Origin: Armigeres subalbatus
Lineage: Eukaryota > Arthropoda > Insecta > Diptera > Culicidae
Length of the DNA stretch: 64,000 bases
Assembly: GCF_024139115.2 (NCBI RefSeq)
Contig: NC_085139.1
Location: 67,003,203 to 67,067,202, forward strand
Direction: 5' to 3'
Part shown: positions 44,593 through 55,140 of the stretch, piece after piece
Layout of the letters: each line of letters starts with the position of its first letter
Numbering within the stretch: position 1 is the first letter of the stretch
Notes under the pieces: model-generated
What the model was told of the DNA's origin: nothing
Database searches by the model: none
What the model saw: only the letters and a program-made list of their open reading frames with translations
Position numbers and translations under genes: made by a program

Positions 44593-45216
44593 AACGGGCT
44601 TGGTGGTCATATGGCTACCACTTCTGCCTCATACGCAGAAGGTCATGGGTTCAATCCCAGGCCCGTTCCATTCTGCCTACTTTGTATCTTTCCATATATT
44701 TCTCATGTTCTAGCAATCGCTAGAATTGGAAATGGGCTTGGATACCGTTTCCATCTTCTATCATTCACCTACAACTTTGACTAGTTCTAGCAGGTAACTG
44801 TTAGAATTCGAAATGATCGAAAAAGCTCGTTTCGGAATCCAATTAGAAGAATATACCACCCTTTCATTACTATCACATTGGCAACCCGTTAACCAAGACG
44901 AACCTCTGCCATAGAGACCAACCCCCAGATTCCAATAAAATCCGCATGAACTCGTGGCGAGTGCAGAGGTGTTCTCGGCTTGCAGTGGGCGAGTGATTGC
45001 ATCAACAATTCCTTCCCATCCCCGATGACCGTGGGAAGTGACCAGCGCCGTTATCGACCATTTAAAAAATACTAGAGCTCTCGGACTGTGCACATTGAGG
45101 TTGGAGAGCAACTCCCATGCTTCCATCCATTGGTTCCCTGTGCAATTGCGATTGTCCAAGTCAATCACGGAGTAGCAACTACGAAATGCACGGTCATCAT
45201 GCTCATGCTCATGCTC
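44593..45216 (+). mobile_element. SINE-like retroposon with tRNA(Met)-like head
   Basis: A 624-bp insert with a tRNA-like head (44,594-44,666), a tRNA-unrelated body and a 3' tail of three CATGCT repeats (45,198-45,215). It is flanked by long direct repeats: 44,571-44,592 and 45,217-45,239 match over 22-23 bases (ATGTATGG, an extra G in the right copy, then ATGCGACAGGAAAT). Long flanking duplications plus a simple-repeat tail show target-primed insertion by a LINE machinery. The long minus-strand open frame (44,761-45,273) is a by-product. Confidence 0.88.
44594..44666 (+). tRNA. tRNA-Met(CAT)-like sequence, SINE promoter head
   Basis: Starts ACGGGCT and ends GGCCCGT, which pair as an acceptor stem. 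The A box region is TGGTGGTCATATGG, the anticodon stem CTTCTGC/GCAGAAG encloses loop CTCATAC (CAT anticodon), and the B box is GGGTTCAATCCC with a six-base loop, one base short. It is a degenerate tRNA within a SINE, not a functional tRNA. Confidence 0.7.
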
Positions 45217-45239
45217 ATGTATGGGATGCGACAGGAAAT

Positions 45240-45592
45240 GTGATGATTTTAAAACAAACCCAGAATAATCCACCTGGTTTTAGTGGTTCCTTTCTTGCAC
45301 TTTATTTTAAAAAATGAAAAAAAAAACACTTTAGAAAGGTCAAACATTACCTTAGAAGGATAGATTATACTATTTCTTTCAACTCACATCTATTTGCGCT
45401 CATTTGAATGTATTGCAGCAATTTCTATAAAAGGTCCGTTTTGATTTAGCGAAAAAAACATGTTTTTTAGTAACTCCAAAACGCAATGGCTGACAATTTT
45501 CAATAGAGAAAAACTAGACCGCGAACAGCGTCGAATGCAAATTGTTGCGAGAAAATCGCAGAACGATATGCACCAAAAAGTGGGCATTGGGA
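45240..45592. other. Non-coding, AT-rich
   Basis: No gene recognised. Confidence 0.4.
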
Positions 45593-46205
45593 CAGTTCGT
45601 CGAATGACATTTCGTTGAATGAAGTTTAGTCGAAAGGGCATTTGGTCGAAGGGACATTTACTCGGATGAAAATTTGGTCGAAAGGATATTTAGTCGAAAG
45701 GACATTTAGTCGAATGAACATTCAGTCGAATGAAAATTTAGTCAAATGTTGAAAGTGTTTATTCGGTGGGTAATTAGTTAAATGGATCATTCGTCAATAG
45801 ATTGTTGTTTAAATTTGGATAAATAATCCACAAGATACATGGATGAACTGATTAGAGGAATTCAGTGGAGGAGAGTAAGTTCTATCAGCAGCGGAAAAAA
45901 CAAATATGGAAGCCAATGAAAATTTTTCACCTAAGCTAACACAAAACTTCGGGAGTCCTTGGTGGATTATAGAAAAGCAGAAAACCTACAGAAATAGCAA
46001 ACTATTAAGTACTGATGGTGAAGATCCCTCAATTATATTTTTCGGCACATGGTCAAAAATAAATGATATCATTTTTTTTGGCCAAATTTCATCGTTGTCG
46101 CTTTTAGAACATTTCATTGATTGACATTTAGTCGACTGACATTTGGTCAAATGATATTTCGTCGAAAGGACGTTAATTTGAAGGGACATTTGCTCGAATT
46201 GAAAT
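45593..46205. repeat. Dispersed ATTTAGTCGAAAGG repeat, two blocks
   Basis: Words of about 20 bp such as GGACATTTAGTCGAATGAAC and CATTTGGTCGAAGGGAC recur at 45,593-45,770 and again, same orientation, at 46,120-46,200. Between them is AT-rich DNA without a gene. The word is a variant of the GGCCGAA family with GTCGAA in its core. Confidence 0.7.
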
Positions 46206-46430
46206 GATTTTCTAATTCTTTCCATTGGTACTTGAAATTAATTATTTTTCACTCAATATTTATACAATAATTAGTTCAGTATAAGATTGTCTTCCAACCA
46301 TAATTCGTTAATTATTGGCCGTAAATGTAACTTCGACCAAATGGTCATATGATCTAATGTCTGTTCGACGTCATGTCCGACATCATTGGACTAAATTTCT
46401 TTTGACCAGGTGGTATAGATTAATCGTAGT
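46206..46430. other. Non-coding
   Basis: Scattered GACCAAATGG words continue the repeat; no gene. Confidence 0.4.
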
Positions 46431-47040
46431 ATGGAACAGAAGAAGAAAGAAAAACGTCTATCTCCTCGGAAAAGGGTCAACGGTGACGCCTTGGTAGTCG
46501 AAGCGAGCGATAAGACGACGTATGCAGCGATCCTAAGGAAGGTGAGAGAGGGCCGGAGTCTTTGGGGTAAGAAAGAGGTGAGGACTAGACGTGTACCCAG
46601 AAGGGGGAGCTGTTGTTCGAGCTGAAGAAGGATCCCACGATCAAGAACTCAGCCTTCCGGGAGCTCGTTGCCAATGCAGTGCCAAGTAGTGAAGCAAACG
46701 TAAAAGCTCTTACACATGAAGCAGTAGTCGAGTGCAGAGACCTGGACAAGATTACTTCGGAAGACGAACTGAGGGATGCACTGACCTTGCAATATATGCT
46801 GGATGAGTTGCAGTTGATGATCCGGAGGGTGGTACACAAGTGGCAGCGATACGATTACCGAATGCCAACAAAGTGGTGCATGTGGGCAATGTGTAAGTCG
46901 GAAGGTCGGTGTATCCGTTGAAAATCACGCCACGGGGGGTCAACAAAGAGATGGACCAATTCTGGAAAACTGGTTGAATGGAGTCAAGCTGCAGTTTGCG
47001 CACCACAAAACAGAAGTGATGCTGTTCAGCAACTGCCGAG
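46431..47040 (+). pseudogene. R1-type relic: ORF1 N-terminal half joined to ORF2 reverse transcriptase thumb
   Basis: The first frame has GDALVVEASDKTTYAAILRK. After a shift come KGELLFELKKDPTIKNSAFR, ELVANAVPSSEANVKALTHE and ECRDLDKITSEDELRDALTL. A further shift gives TQVAAIRLPNANKVVHVGNV and YPLKITPRG, which normally leads into the zinc knuckles. Instead, at about 46,940, the sequence passes to VNKEMDQ and then NWLNGVKLQFAHHKTEVMLF, the conserved AHHKTEV block after the reverse transcriptase palm. Zinc knuckles, endonuclease and palm are deleted. Confidence 0.82.
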
Positions 47041-47354
47041 GTAAAACAAAATCCTAAGTAAATAATTTCAAATATAAATGATTATATTTTTTTGGAAAAA
47101 TGTTGCTCACGGCCAGAAAAAAAATCATAATCTCATATCTCCAAGAATTTCATCAATGAATAACATGATCAACAAAATGTTTATAATTTATGAAAATTTT
47201 TAATAATTTAGAATTTAGAAATTTTTAATTTACGAATAAATATACCAATAATGGACCGGGGCTTCAAACACGGGTTTAAAAAAAAAAGACACATGGTCAA
47301 CCTAACGATCTAGAACAGAATGAATGGACTACTGATTAATTACAAAGTTGATTG
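47041..47354. other. Non-coding, AT-rich
   Basis: No gene or element recognised. Confidence 0.4.
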
Positions 47355-47366
47355 ATGATTTTGCAT

Positions 47367-47437
47367 ATTCGAGACGAGCCAGCCTCGGGCTGAAAGTCTC
47401 GATAATAAAGATAAAAAAAAAAAAAAAAAAAAAAAAA
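47367..47437 (+). mobile_element. Severely 5'-truncated poly(A) retroposon
   Basis: A 71-bp insert, ATTCGAGACGAGCCAGCCTC then GGGCTGAAAGTCTCGATAAT then AAAGATA and an A run of about 25, flanked by an exact 12-bp duplication ATGATTTTGCAT (47,355-47,366 and 47,438-47,449). An AATAAA signal lies before the A run. The 3' trailer is one I associate with abundant mosquito LINEs. Confidence 0.9.
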
Positions 47438-47449
47438 ATGATTTTGCAT

Positions 47450-47804
47450 TTCCTCCAAAATTCTGATGGTTGCGGTGGACTTTGGTCATCCACACGTATG
47501 TCACCAGAATGCTTGGTTGTTGCTACGTGGGGCTGCCGTTGGTTTTGAGGTCGTCGATACCGAAGGTGTGCTCGTTGTCGAAATGCTGAATGTGCATCCG
47601 GTTGCCGAACTTGGCAACGGCGTTGATGTTTTCGATGTGGTGCCAATCTTCTCGTTAACTTACCATCCAACTGTGAACTCTCACTTAGTGGATATTGAAG
47701 TTTTTGAAGTTACTGATTGCCGATGAGTTAGGGCAGGTATCGAGATACAGAAAACATGTATATTTTTCCCAAAATATCAAACGCTCTTCATAACATGTCG
47801 AAAT
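47450..47804 (+). other. Unrecognised open frame region
   Basis: An open frame from 47,466 to 47,726 (86 codons) reads GFEVVDTEGVLVVEMLNVHP and DVFDVVPIFSLTYHPTVNSH. It is balanced in composition and unlike the AT-rich flanks, so it may be a fragment of a lost gene, or the antisense of one. I do not recognise it. Confidence 0.25.
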
Positions 47805-48860
47805 ATGGTTCAGGGTCATTTGGCCGAATGTCATTTGGACGAAAGAGTCATTTGTCCGAACGCCATTTAGCCGAATGCCGTTTGGCCGAATAGTTAAAAT
47901 TGGTTCCCTTATAAAGTAACGAGTGAAATTAGATGTTCGAAGTGAGTACTGAAAAATAGAAGTGAGTACTAATTAGTAAGATGTGAGCAGTAACAAGTGG
48001 GAAGGGAAAAAATTGAAATGACAAGTGAGATGTGATAGTCTTGAAGTGAGAAGTAGGAAGTGAGTAGTGAGGAAAACAGAAACAAGAGGTGAGAAGTGAG
48101 AGATGATAATTGGGAAGTGGAAAGCGAGATGTTGAGAAGTGAGAAGTAAATGGTAAGATATAAGACAGCAGAAGGAAGCTAGAAAAAAAATATGGAAGAA
48201 GAAAGACGAAAAGGTATTGAAATGAGGGAAGGGAAAGAATAAGAAAGAAGAAAAAATGAAAATAAAAGTAAAGTAAAAGATTGAAGGAAAAGGAAAAAAG
48301 GAATAAGAAAGGAAGACGAAGAAAGATGGAAGAGTGAAGTAGAAAGAAGGAAGAAGCAAGAGCAACTAAAAAAGAAGCGACTAGAAAGAAAACAGGAAGA
48401 TGGAAAGAGGCATAATATGAACGGAAGAAGGGAAGAGACAGAGCAATGTCGAAAGAAGAAGGGAAGAAAGTGAATAAAGAAAGCAGGAAGACAAAAGGAT
48501 GAAAGAAGGTGGGAAAAAAGGAGGCAAAGGATGGAAGGAATACGGAGTAATTTAATTATAGAATGAAGCCCGTAGTGAATTTCAAATTCATCACACGTTT
48601 ATCTACATACATTTCCAAAAGCCTAAATCTGGCGTAATAGTTTTCGTACAATGCCGAAACGATTTTGAATACTCACACCTCCCTTCTCATTTCTTTATCT
48701 CACTACTCGGTCCTAACTTCTTACTTCTCATTTGTCACTTCTCTCTCCTCACTTCTAGTTTCCCACTTCTCACTTTTTATTTCTCACTTCTCACTTCTTA
48801 CTTAATACTTCTCACTTTTCACTTCTCACTTTTTACTCCTTTTCTTTTCATGCACCGAAA
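47805..48860. repeat. Second GGCCGAA plus AGTGAGAAG composite
   Basis: The left block (47,808-47,900) has TCATTTGGCCGAATGTCATT words; then AGTGAGAAG words (47,930-48,160), a purine tract of GAAGAA and GGAAAG (48,170-48,540), unrelated sequence, and CTCACTTCTCACTT words in opposite orientation (48,670-48,840). The order and orientation repeat those at 33,186-34,470, though the right GGCCAAA block is not adjacent. Confidence 0.75.
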
Positions 48861-49279
48861 GCCGAAACAGTTTCCCAAAAAATTTACGCGACATCGTGAC
48901 ATTTTTTTTTGCCGATGAAGCAAACTGTTTGTTTGCTGCTACGTTAGAGTCGTGCCGGTGTGCGGTCAGCATTTGCATGAGATTTTTTGTTTCGGCACGT
49001 GCGCAGCGCGAACAGCACATAATTGAGTTTAATTATATGTGACGCAAAGCCTAGAAGGAGTGCTATCCCGTAGGTACTGATTTATTTGTTCTCATCTCTA
49101 AAATGAGCAAGGAGTAATGAAATGAATATTTCCCTCCAAAAACGGTTATACGTAGTGAAATTATTGTACGAAAACAATAATTATGGGAGAGAAAATAGGA
49201 AAAACCATGAGCTGGCTGTCGTCTGCTTGGCGTGGCTACTGCTACTGGTTTTGTTTTTATTGTTTTGCATGGAAGAATG
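48861..49279. other. Non-coding
   Basis: No gene recognised; a few GCCGAAA words only. Confidence 0.4.
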
Positions 49280-51508
49280 AATGGTAAAAAGAAATGTCAA
49301 CCATTCCCGTCCCTGCAAGTGTCAGGTGCAAGTTGCCAATTCCTATGGGCACCTGTGGGAGGAGATGCTTCTCCTTATCAAGGAATTTCCAGATCATCCA
49401 AATGATCGAAATCTTCAAAATCTATTTCTCTCACTTGCTGGAAGGGAAGCTGTAACTTCTGGACTGTCTGAGCATCGACTAGATCAAACAGCTTCATGGA
49501 GCCTCTGGCGGAAATCTTGATCTCTACAATCTTCGATTGTTTCTCTTTCCGCTGTATGCCATTCGTCCAATACATTTGCAGTGGTTGTATCGGTCCATCT
49601 GCTCGTAACAATTTCGCTAGATTCCTGCTCACCAAGGCGAGGTTACAGCTGATCCTTCGTCGATCAAAGCTATGGTATCGACTTTTTCCCATCCGTTATA
49701 CAGGGTCACTGGAGCCATTCGGAAGAACACCGTTGAATTCAGTTGACGATGACTGTGGCATTGAGCCTCTAGCGTTCTACAATCTGACCCAGATTCACTG
49801 TGCAACAAATGATTGTGAAATTCTGGGCAACCTTCTACCGTACAGCACTTCCTTATACGACATAGCCGTTCCCCATGATCGTACATGCAACACGGACAGA
49901 GGTCTAGCCGTTCTATCATCTTCCACCGTTTATCGACACTTTGCTGCACGAAATCCGAAAAGTTTCGTCCGAAATGTCCTGATTTTTGATTCGGCATACG
50001 GAGCATTCTACCTCCCGATAACGTGGTTGAAACGATTGCTTCGGTTTCATCACCGCACCCGACAAACATGGCTGACAACGAAATATTTCCTCCGTCTGTT
50101 GCTTGGACGAATCCTTTTACTTTCTGCTTATCGTTTTTCTTGGCCTTTTCTTGTACCTCCGCCTTTTCAAAGGTAGCTTCAAGCGCCTTTTCCAAATTAA
50201 TCGACTACGCGCGTCGCTTGTACTCCACCCACTCCATGGCGTAGTACGAAGGTAACTTTTGGATAGCTCTGCATCAGAATATGATTTTTAAGATGATCAG
50301 TCGATCCCACAGCTTTGAGATGCTGAGTAAATTCTTCAACAGCACTCCCGAGCAGCACACATGTTGCATAAAAGTTTCTGTGATCCTTATGCAACCGAAT
50401 TTTGGCACATTTGAGTTGCTGCAACCAAATCTGTCTGGATTGTGCCGCTAGGGCTTCCTAACTCTATCACCGACTCTAGACTTTCAGCTTTAGGTCCTTC
50501 CAATTCCTGGATCCTGTTAGCTAATCTTGTCGATAGAATCTATGGATTTCCGAATCTCTTCCGTAGTTTCTCGATGATCAACGGTAAATTTTCAGGGAAA
50601 AGAAGTTGGTTTCGTACTGCATTCAACGCCTTGCCTTGGAGAGCTTCTTGCAGATGGACTAGGTTCTCAGCATTGGTAAAACCACATCTGCTCATACGCA
50701 ACAATAAACATTGGCCACTCTTCGGCGGCACCACTGAACCGCGGCAGTTGCCTTGGGAACACCTGCCTTGAAGCAATCTGCAATCGCGACGGACCTGTCC
50801 ACGTTGCTTCCACTCTTGTAGTGACTCTCTCTGGAATGACATCGAATACATCTTCCGAAGAACGGATATTCACTTCCTTTTCAAACGATGGCCGGGGAAG
50901 ACTGGCACTGGGTATCTGAGCAAGATTCCACAAACGGAAATTCACGGAGCTCTCATCCAGATCGAAGATCCTCTTCAGTGCTGATCTTTTCTCCAACATC
51001 TTCTTCCAGCGAGCAATTCTCCTCCGCTCTAGTTCCAAAATCCTTCGCTGGTTCTCCTCTTCATGTTCCTCCAGTCGGTTTCACTCTTCGAGTTCTTTTA
51101 GTTCTCTCAAAGCGCGGGTCCGCATTGACTCCGCGGACGGCACACTAGCACTTTTCTCCATACATCTACGAGCGCTACTGGTCTTTTTGCCCGGAACAGT
51201 TTCGGCACGTTTCACGCGATTGCAGTACCGATCGATCATGTCTGTCAAAACTTGCAACAAATCATTCTCTGTGGCGTCTTCATCTCCGCTTACGTGTTTC
51301 TCGCCTTTCTTTGTCTGTCCCTGATCTCCTACTTTTGTCGAATCTTCAACATCATTAACGTCTTTTATCTCGTCGTCCTGCGCTAGACAACTTCGGCGAC
51401 GCTTTCGACGCCCACGCGCTCAAAGTAGTACCATTCTCGGCACATCTTACACTGGACGCTAGCATCGAAATCCTCTCCTACATCACAGCACGGGTATTTG
51501 TAGGACAT
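49280..51508 (-). pseudogene. BEL/Pao LTR-retrotransposon gag-protease relic
   Basis: Minus strand. It starts at an ATG at 51,508 with a Cys-rich PHD-like head (YPCCDVGEDFDASVQCKMCR then EWYYFERVGV), followed by a charged coiled region (ELERRRIARWKKMLEKRSAL), RFSGAAEEWPMFIVAYEQ, CGFTNAENLVHLQEALQGKA, EKLRKRFGNP, then LDLCPCCMYDHGERLCRIRK with the downstream H and C of a zinc knuckle, and the protease motif ALIDEGSAV. The last recognised part is QKLQLPFQQVREIDFEDFDH near 49,420. At least five shifts or stops break it. Reverse transcriptase, RNase H and integrase are missing, so the 3' half has been lost. Confidence 0.85.
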
Positions 51509-51949
51509 GGTAGTAGATTTTGAGCTACGTGACACCCTTCGGGTGAAAGAAAACGATCTCAAGGTGAACGAACTCAAGCAAAAATATATATTCTTTAATA
51601 ATAACACAAACAAATAAAACAATAAACATTCAATCTAGTTTTCTTCCCATAAATAAACCTTCTTCTGCTCTGAAATTTGGGCTACAGAGGGCAATTCTAA
51701 ATAACAAACAATTAAATTTAATTACATAAAAATCAAACTACAAACTTTCAAAGACCAAACTCACTGTAAACAACGGTAGTACAATGTACGAAAGACGGTG
51801 ACTAACACAGTGCAAACTAAACCTAACGATGACTTGCACCAGCAACGATCTATAAATCACAAATTACATCAATAATACATCATACTCTTTACAACACAGC
51901 AACAGATCGGTCGCTTTCGCATCATTCACCCTTTCAGGGCCGCCGGAAT
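51509..51949 (-). other. Possible BEL/Pao leader or LTR remnant
   Basis: AT-rich sequence immediately upstream (in the minus sense) of the BEL/Pao start codon, in the position of the 5' LTR and leader. I could not define LTR ends, a primer-binding site or a second LTR. Confidence 0.35.
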
Positions 51950-52215
51950 TACCCACGGTAATGACCCGTTTGGTCAGACAGAATTCGACAAAATTGCGTT
52001 TGGCCTCGATTCTCGGCCCGTTTCAGGATGTTTTCGGGTAGGCTGTTTGGCCAAACGCCATTTTCGGTCGTTTGACCCCTAAACACAAATGGCCCTTTCT
52101 ATTAAATGACTGTTTCGGCCAAACGGCACTTTCCATCATACGACATTCAGTCGCATGTTCCGTCCGACTACATGATGCTTTCGGTCAAATGACTTTTCGG
52201 CCAAATGGCGTTTTC
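51950..52215. repeat. GGCCAAA dispersed repeat block, inverted orientation
   Basis: TTTCGGCCAAACGGCA, TTGGCCAAACGCCATTTTCG and similar words, complement of the GGCCGAA family. It could be the missing right arm of the composite that begins at 47,805, with the BEL/Pao relic lying between. Confidence 0.7.
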
Positions 52216-52629
52216 GGCAAGATGATTTCTAACCAATCATCACTAGCTCCTAAGATTTCAAAAGTTTGTACAGATCCTTTTCAAATATTCTAATAGTTGC
52301 CATCGTGGAGAATAGTCGTCTGGAGATAACGTCCAAAACCAGTGGAAAAGCAGTCAAGAAGCCAACAAGACTACGAATAGCATTTTTCAAGTGGACAAGT
52401 TACGATGAGATATACATCCAACCAGAGGATGGCAGATTTTAATACAGTTCTGTAGTAAAACCTTGCAAAATATACATAAAATTTTATCGTATCTAACAAT
52501 TAAAATCTAACAATTTCGTTACAGTTTAATACAATATCTGCGTTAAAAATCTGGCCATATTGTCAGCTTTGGCACGGCAAATGCTGGGTAAAGCGTACCA
52601 TTGGTACTTCGCGTACCTGAAGGAATAAA
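52216..52629. other. Non-coding, AT-rich
   Basis: No gene recognised. Confidence 0.4.
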
Positions 52630-53044
52630 ATAGATCCCATCTCGCGGTCCTTAGCCTCTTACCCAGCTACTACTATCCCTACCACACCGTGGTGCTGGCC
52701 GGGATACGAGCAACCTTAGGGAAGATCGGGTAACCAACCCCGGTGGGAACTATGGTCGTATGCTGACAGGGAAGGGGAGGTTTGCTGCTCTCCGGAGGTG
52801 CAAATCTTACTGAGCGTCTGTTCTCCATGTCAGGATCGGCTCACAACAGCGTCTGTTCTCCATGTTAGGGGCGGCTGATCATCGTCCGAGTGCCACCGGG
52901 TCCACCGGGAATAAGGAGGAATGGTCCTCCGGAAATTTAGGGGGTTTGGTGTCAGGCTCTGCAAGCCAGCCTTTAAAAAAACATAAGCAACTAATAATCA
53001 ACAAGAGAGTACGGACCGGAACCATCGGCGAAGACCACTGCGAC

Positions 53045-53508
53045 GAAAAGGGATTAGCGATTGGAAACTCGGTTCGTGGAACTGCAAATCTCTCAACTTC
53101 ATCGGGAGCACACGCATACTCGCCGATGTGCTCAAGGACCGTGGATTCGGCATCGTAGCGCTGCAGGAGGTTTGTTGGAAGGGATCAATGGTGCAAACGT
53201 TTAGAGGTAATCATACCATCTACCAGAGTTGCGGCAACACACACGAGCTGGGAGCAGCATTCATAGTGATGGGCGATATGCAAATGCGCGTGATCGAGTG
53301 GTGGCCGATCAACGAGAGAATGTGCAGGTTGAGGATTAAAGGCCGGCTCTTCAACTTCGGCATAATCAACGTCCATAGCCCACACTCCGGAAGCACTGAT
53401 GATGATAAGGACGCATTCTACGCGCAGCTGGAACGTGAGTACGACAGCTGCCCAAGCCACGAAATGCGCGAGCCGAAATGTGCCGGGGAAAGGAAGGGAG
53501 CATCTTGA
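53045..53508 (+). pseudogene. Endonuclease N-terminal half of copy 3
   Basis: SWNCKSLNFIGSTRILADVL, GFGIVALQEVCWKGS, HELGAAFIVMGDMQMRVIEW and GIINVHSPHSGSTDDDKDAF show the first APE motifs (WN and QE). After SCPSHE the frame runs into REPKCAGERKGAS, the out-of-frame linker, so the GDxN and SDH motifs are deleted. The remainder cannot be an active nuclease. Confidence 0.85.
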
Positions 53509-55116
53509 CGGACGAACGTGTGGTGATCGAAAGGTGGAAGCAGCACTACGAGGAACATCTGAATGGCGCTCAGAGTATAGGCAGTGAAAGTCAAGGCTGC
53601 GGAGGAGATGACTACGTCAGTTCAGCGGACGATGGAAGCCAACCAGCCCCTACCTTGAGGGATGCCATCCACCAGCTAAAGACCTATAAAGCAGCTGGTA
53701 AGGATGGTATCGGAGCTGAGCTCATCAAGATGGGCCTGGAAAAGCTAGCCGAACAGCTGAACAGCTACTGGAGGAGTGGAAGGAAGGGGTTATATGCCCC
53801 ATCTACAAGAAATGCGACAAGCTGGACTATGAGAAATTTCGAGCGATCACCATCCTTAATGCCGCCTACAAAGTGATATCCCAGATCATCTTCCGTCGTC
53901 TGTCACCATTAGTGAATGAGTTCGTGAGAAATTATCAAGCCGGCTTCGTTGACGGCCCCTCGACAACGGACCAGATCTTTACTGTACGGCAAATCCTTCA
54001 AAAATGCCTTGAATACCAGGTCCCAACGCACCATCTGTTCGTTGATTTCAAGGCGGCATACGACAGTATAGACCGCGTAGAGCTATGGAAAATTATGGAC
54101 GAGAACAGCTTCCCTGGGAAGCTTACCAGACTGATCAAAGCAACGGTGGATGGTGTGCAAAACTGTGTGAAGATTTCGGGCGAACACTCCAGTTCGTTCG
54201 AATCGCGCCGGGGACTAAGACAAGGTGATGAAATTTCGTGCCTGTTATTCAACATTGCGCTAGAAGGTGTCATGCGGAGAGCCGGGTGTAACAGCCGGGG
54301 TACGATTTTCAACAGATCCAGTCAATTTATTTGTTTCGCGGGTGACATGGACATTGTCGGCTGAACATTTGCAAAGGTGGCAAAACTGTACACCCGCCTG
54401 AAACGTGAAGCAACAAAAGCTGGACTGGTGGTGAATGCGTCAAAGACAAAGTACATGCTTGTGAGCGGAACCGAGCGCGACAGGGCCCGCCTGGGAAGCA
54501 GTGTTACGATAGACGGGGATACCTTCGAGGTGGTCGAGGAATTCGTCTACCTCGGATCCTTGCTAACGGCTGATAACAATGTTAGTCGTGAAATTCGAAG
54601 GCGCATCATCTGTGGAAGTCGGGCCTATTACGGGCTCTAGAAGAAACTGCGGTCAAAAAAGATTCGCCACCGCACCAAATGTGTCATGTACAAGACGCTA
54701 ATAAAACCGGACATGAAACATGGACAATGCTCGAGGAGGACTTGCAAGCACTCGGAGTATTCTAGAGACGGGTGCTTAGGACCATTTTTGGCGGTGTGCA
54801 AGAAGACGGTGTGTGGCGGCGAAGAATGAACCACGAGCTCGCCCAGCTCTACGGCGAACCCAGTATCCAAAAGGTAGCTAAAGCCGGAAGGGTACGATTG
54901 GCTGGACATGTTGCAAGAATGCCGGACAGCAACCCTGCAAAGATGATGTTCGCTTCCGATCCGGCAGGTACGAGACGGCGTGGAGCGCAGCGAGCGAGAT
55001 GGGCAGACCAGGTGCAAAACGACTTGGCGAGCGTGGGGCGTATTCGAGGATGGAGAGATGCGGCCTCGAACCGTGTATTGTGGCGTCAAATTGTTGATTC
55101 AGTGTTATCTGTTTAG
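53470..55116 (+). pseudogene. Linker, reverse transcriptase and C-terminal domain of copy 3
   Basis: ERWKQHYEEHLNGAQS, HQLKTYKAAGKDGIGAELIK, then after a shift near 53,770-53,870 RRLSPLVNEFVRNYQAGFVD, STTDQIFTVRQILQKCLEYQ, LFVDFKAAYDSIDRVELWKI, SRRGLRQGDEISCLLFNIAL and FICFAGDMDIVG, where the second catalytic motif again has Gly in place of the first Asp of FADD. A TGA follows at 54,362. TSKTKYM-like ASKTKYMLVSG, EEFVYLGSLLTADNN, a TAG near 54,638, a shift, then MNHELAQLYGEPSIQ, HVARMPDSNPAKMMF and WRDAASNRVLWRQI follow. Confidence 0.88.
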
Positions 55117-55140
55117 ATGTAGACTAAATAAACGAAAAAT

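Larger units (their letters stand above)
52630..55140 (+). mobile_element. Non-LTR retrotransposon copy 3, internally deleted
   Basis: Plus strand, same family group as copies 1 and 2. The leader (52,640-53,040) has a duplicated GCGTCTGTTCTCCATGT (about 52,815 and 52,850). The endonuclease covers only its N-terminal half, then about 53,460-53,475 jumps to the linker. The reverse transcriptase and C-terminal domain follow to a TAG near 55,114. Several stops and shifts are present. Confidence 0.88.
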
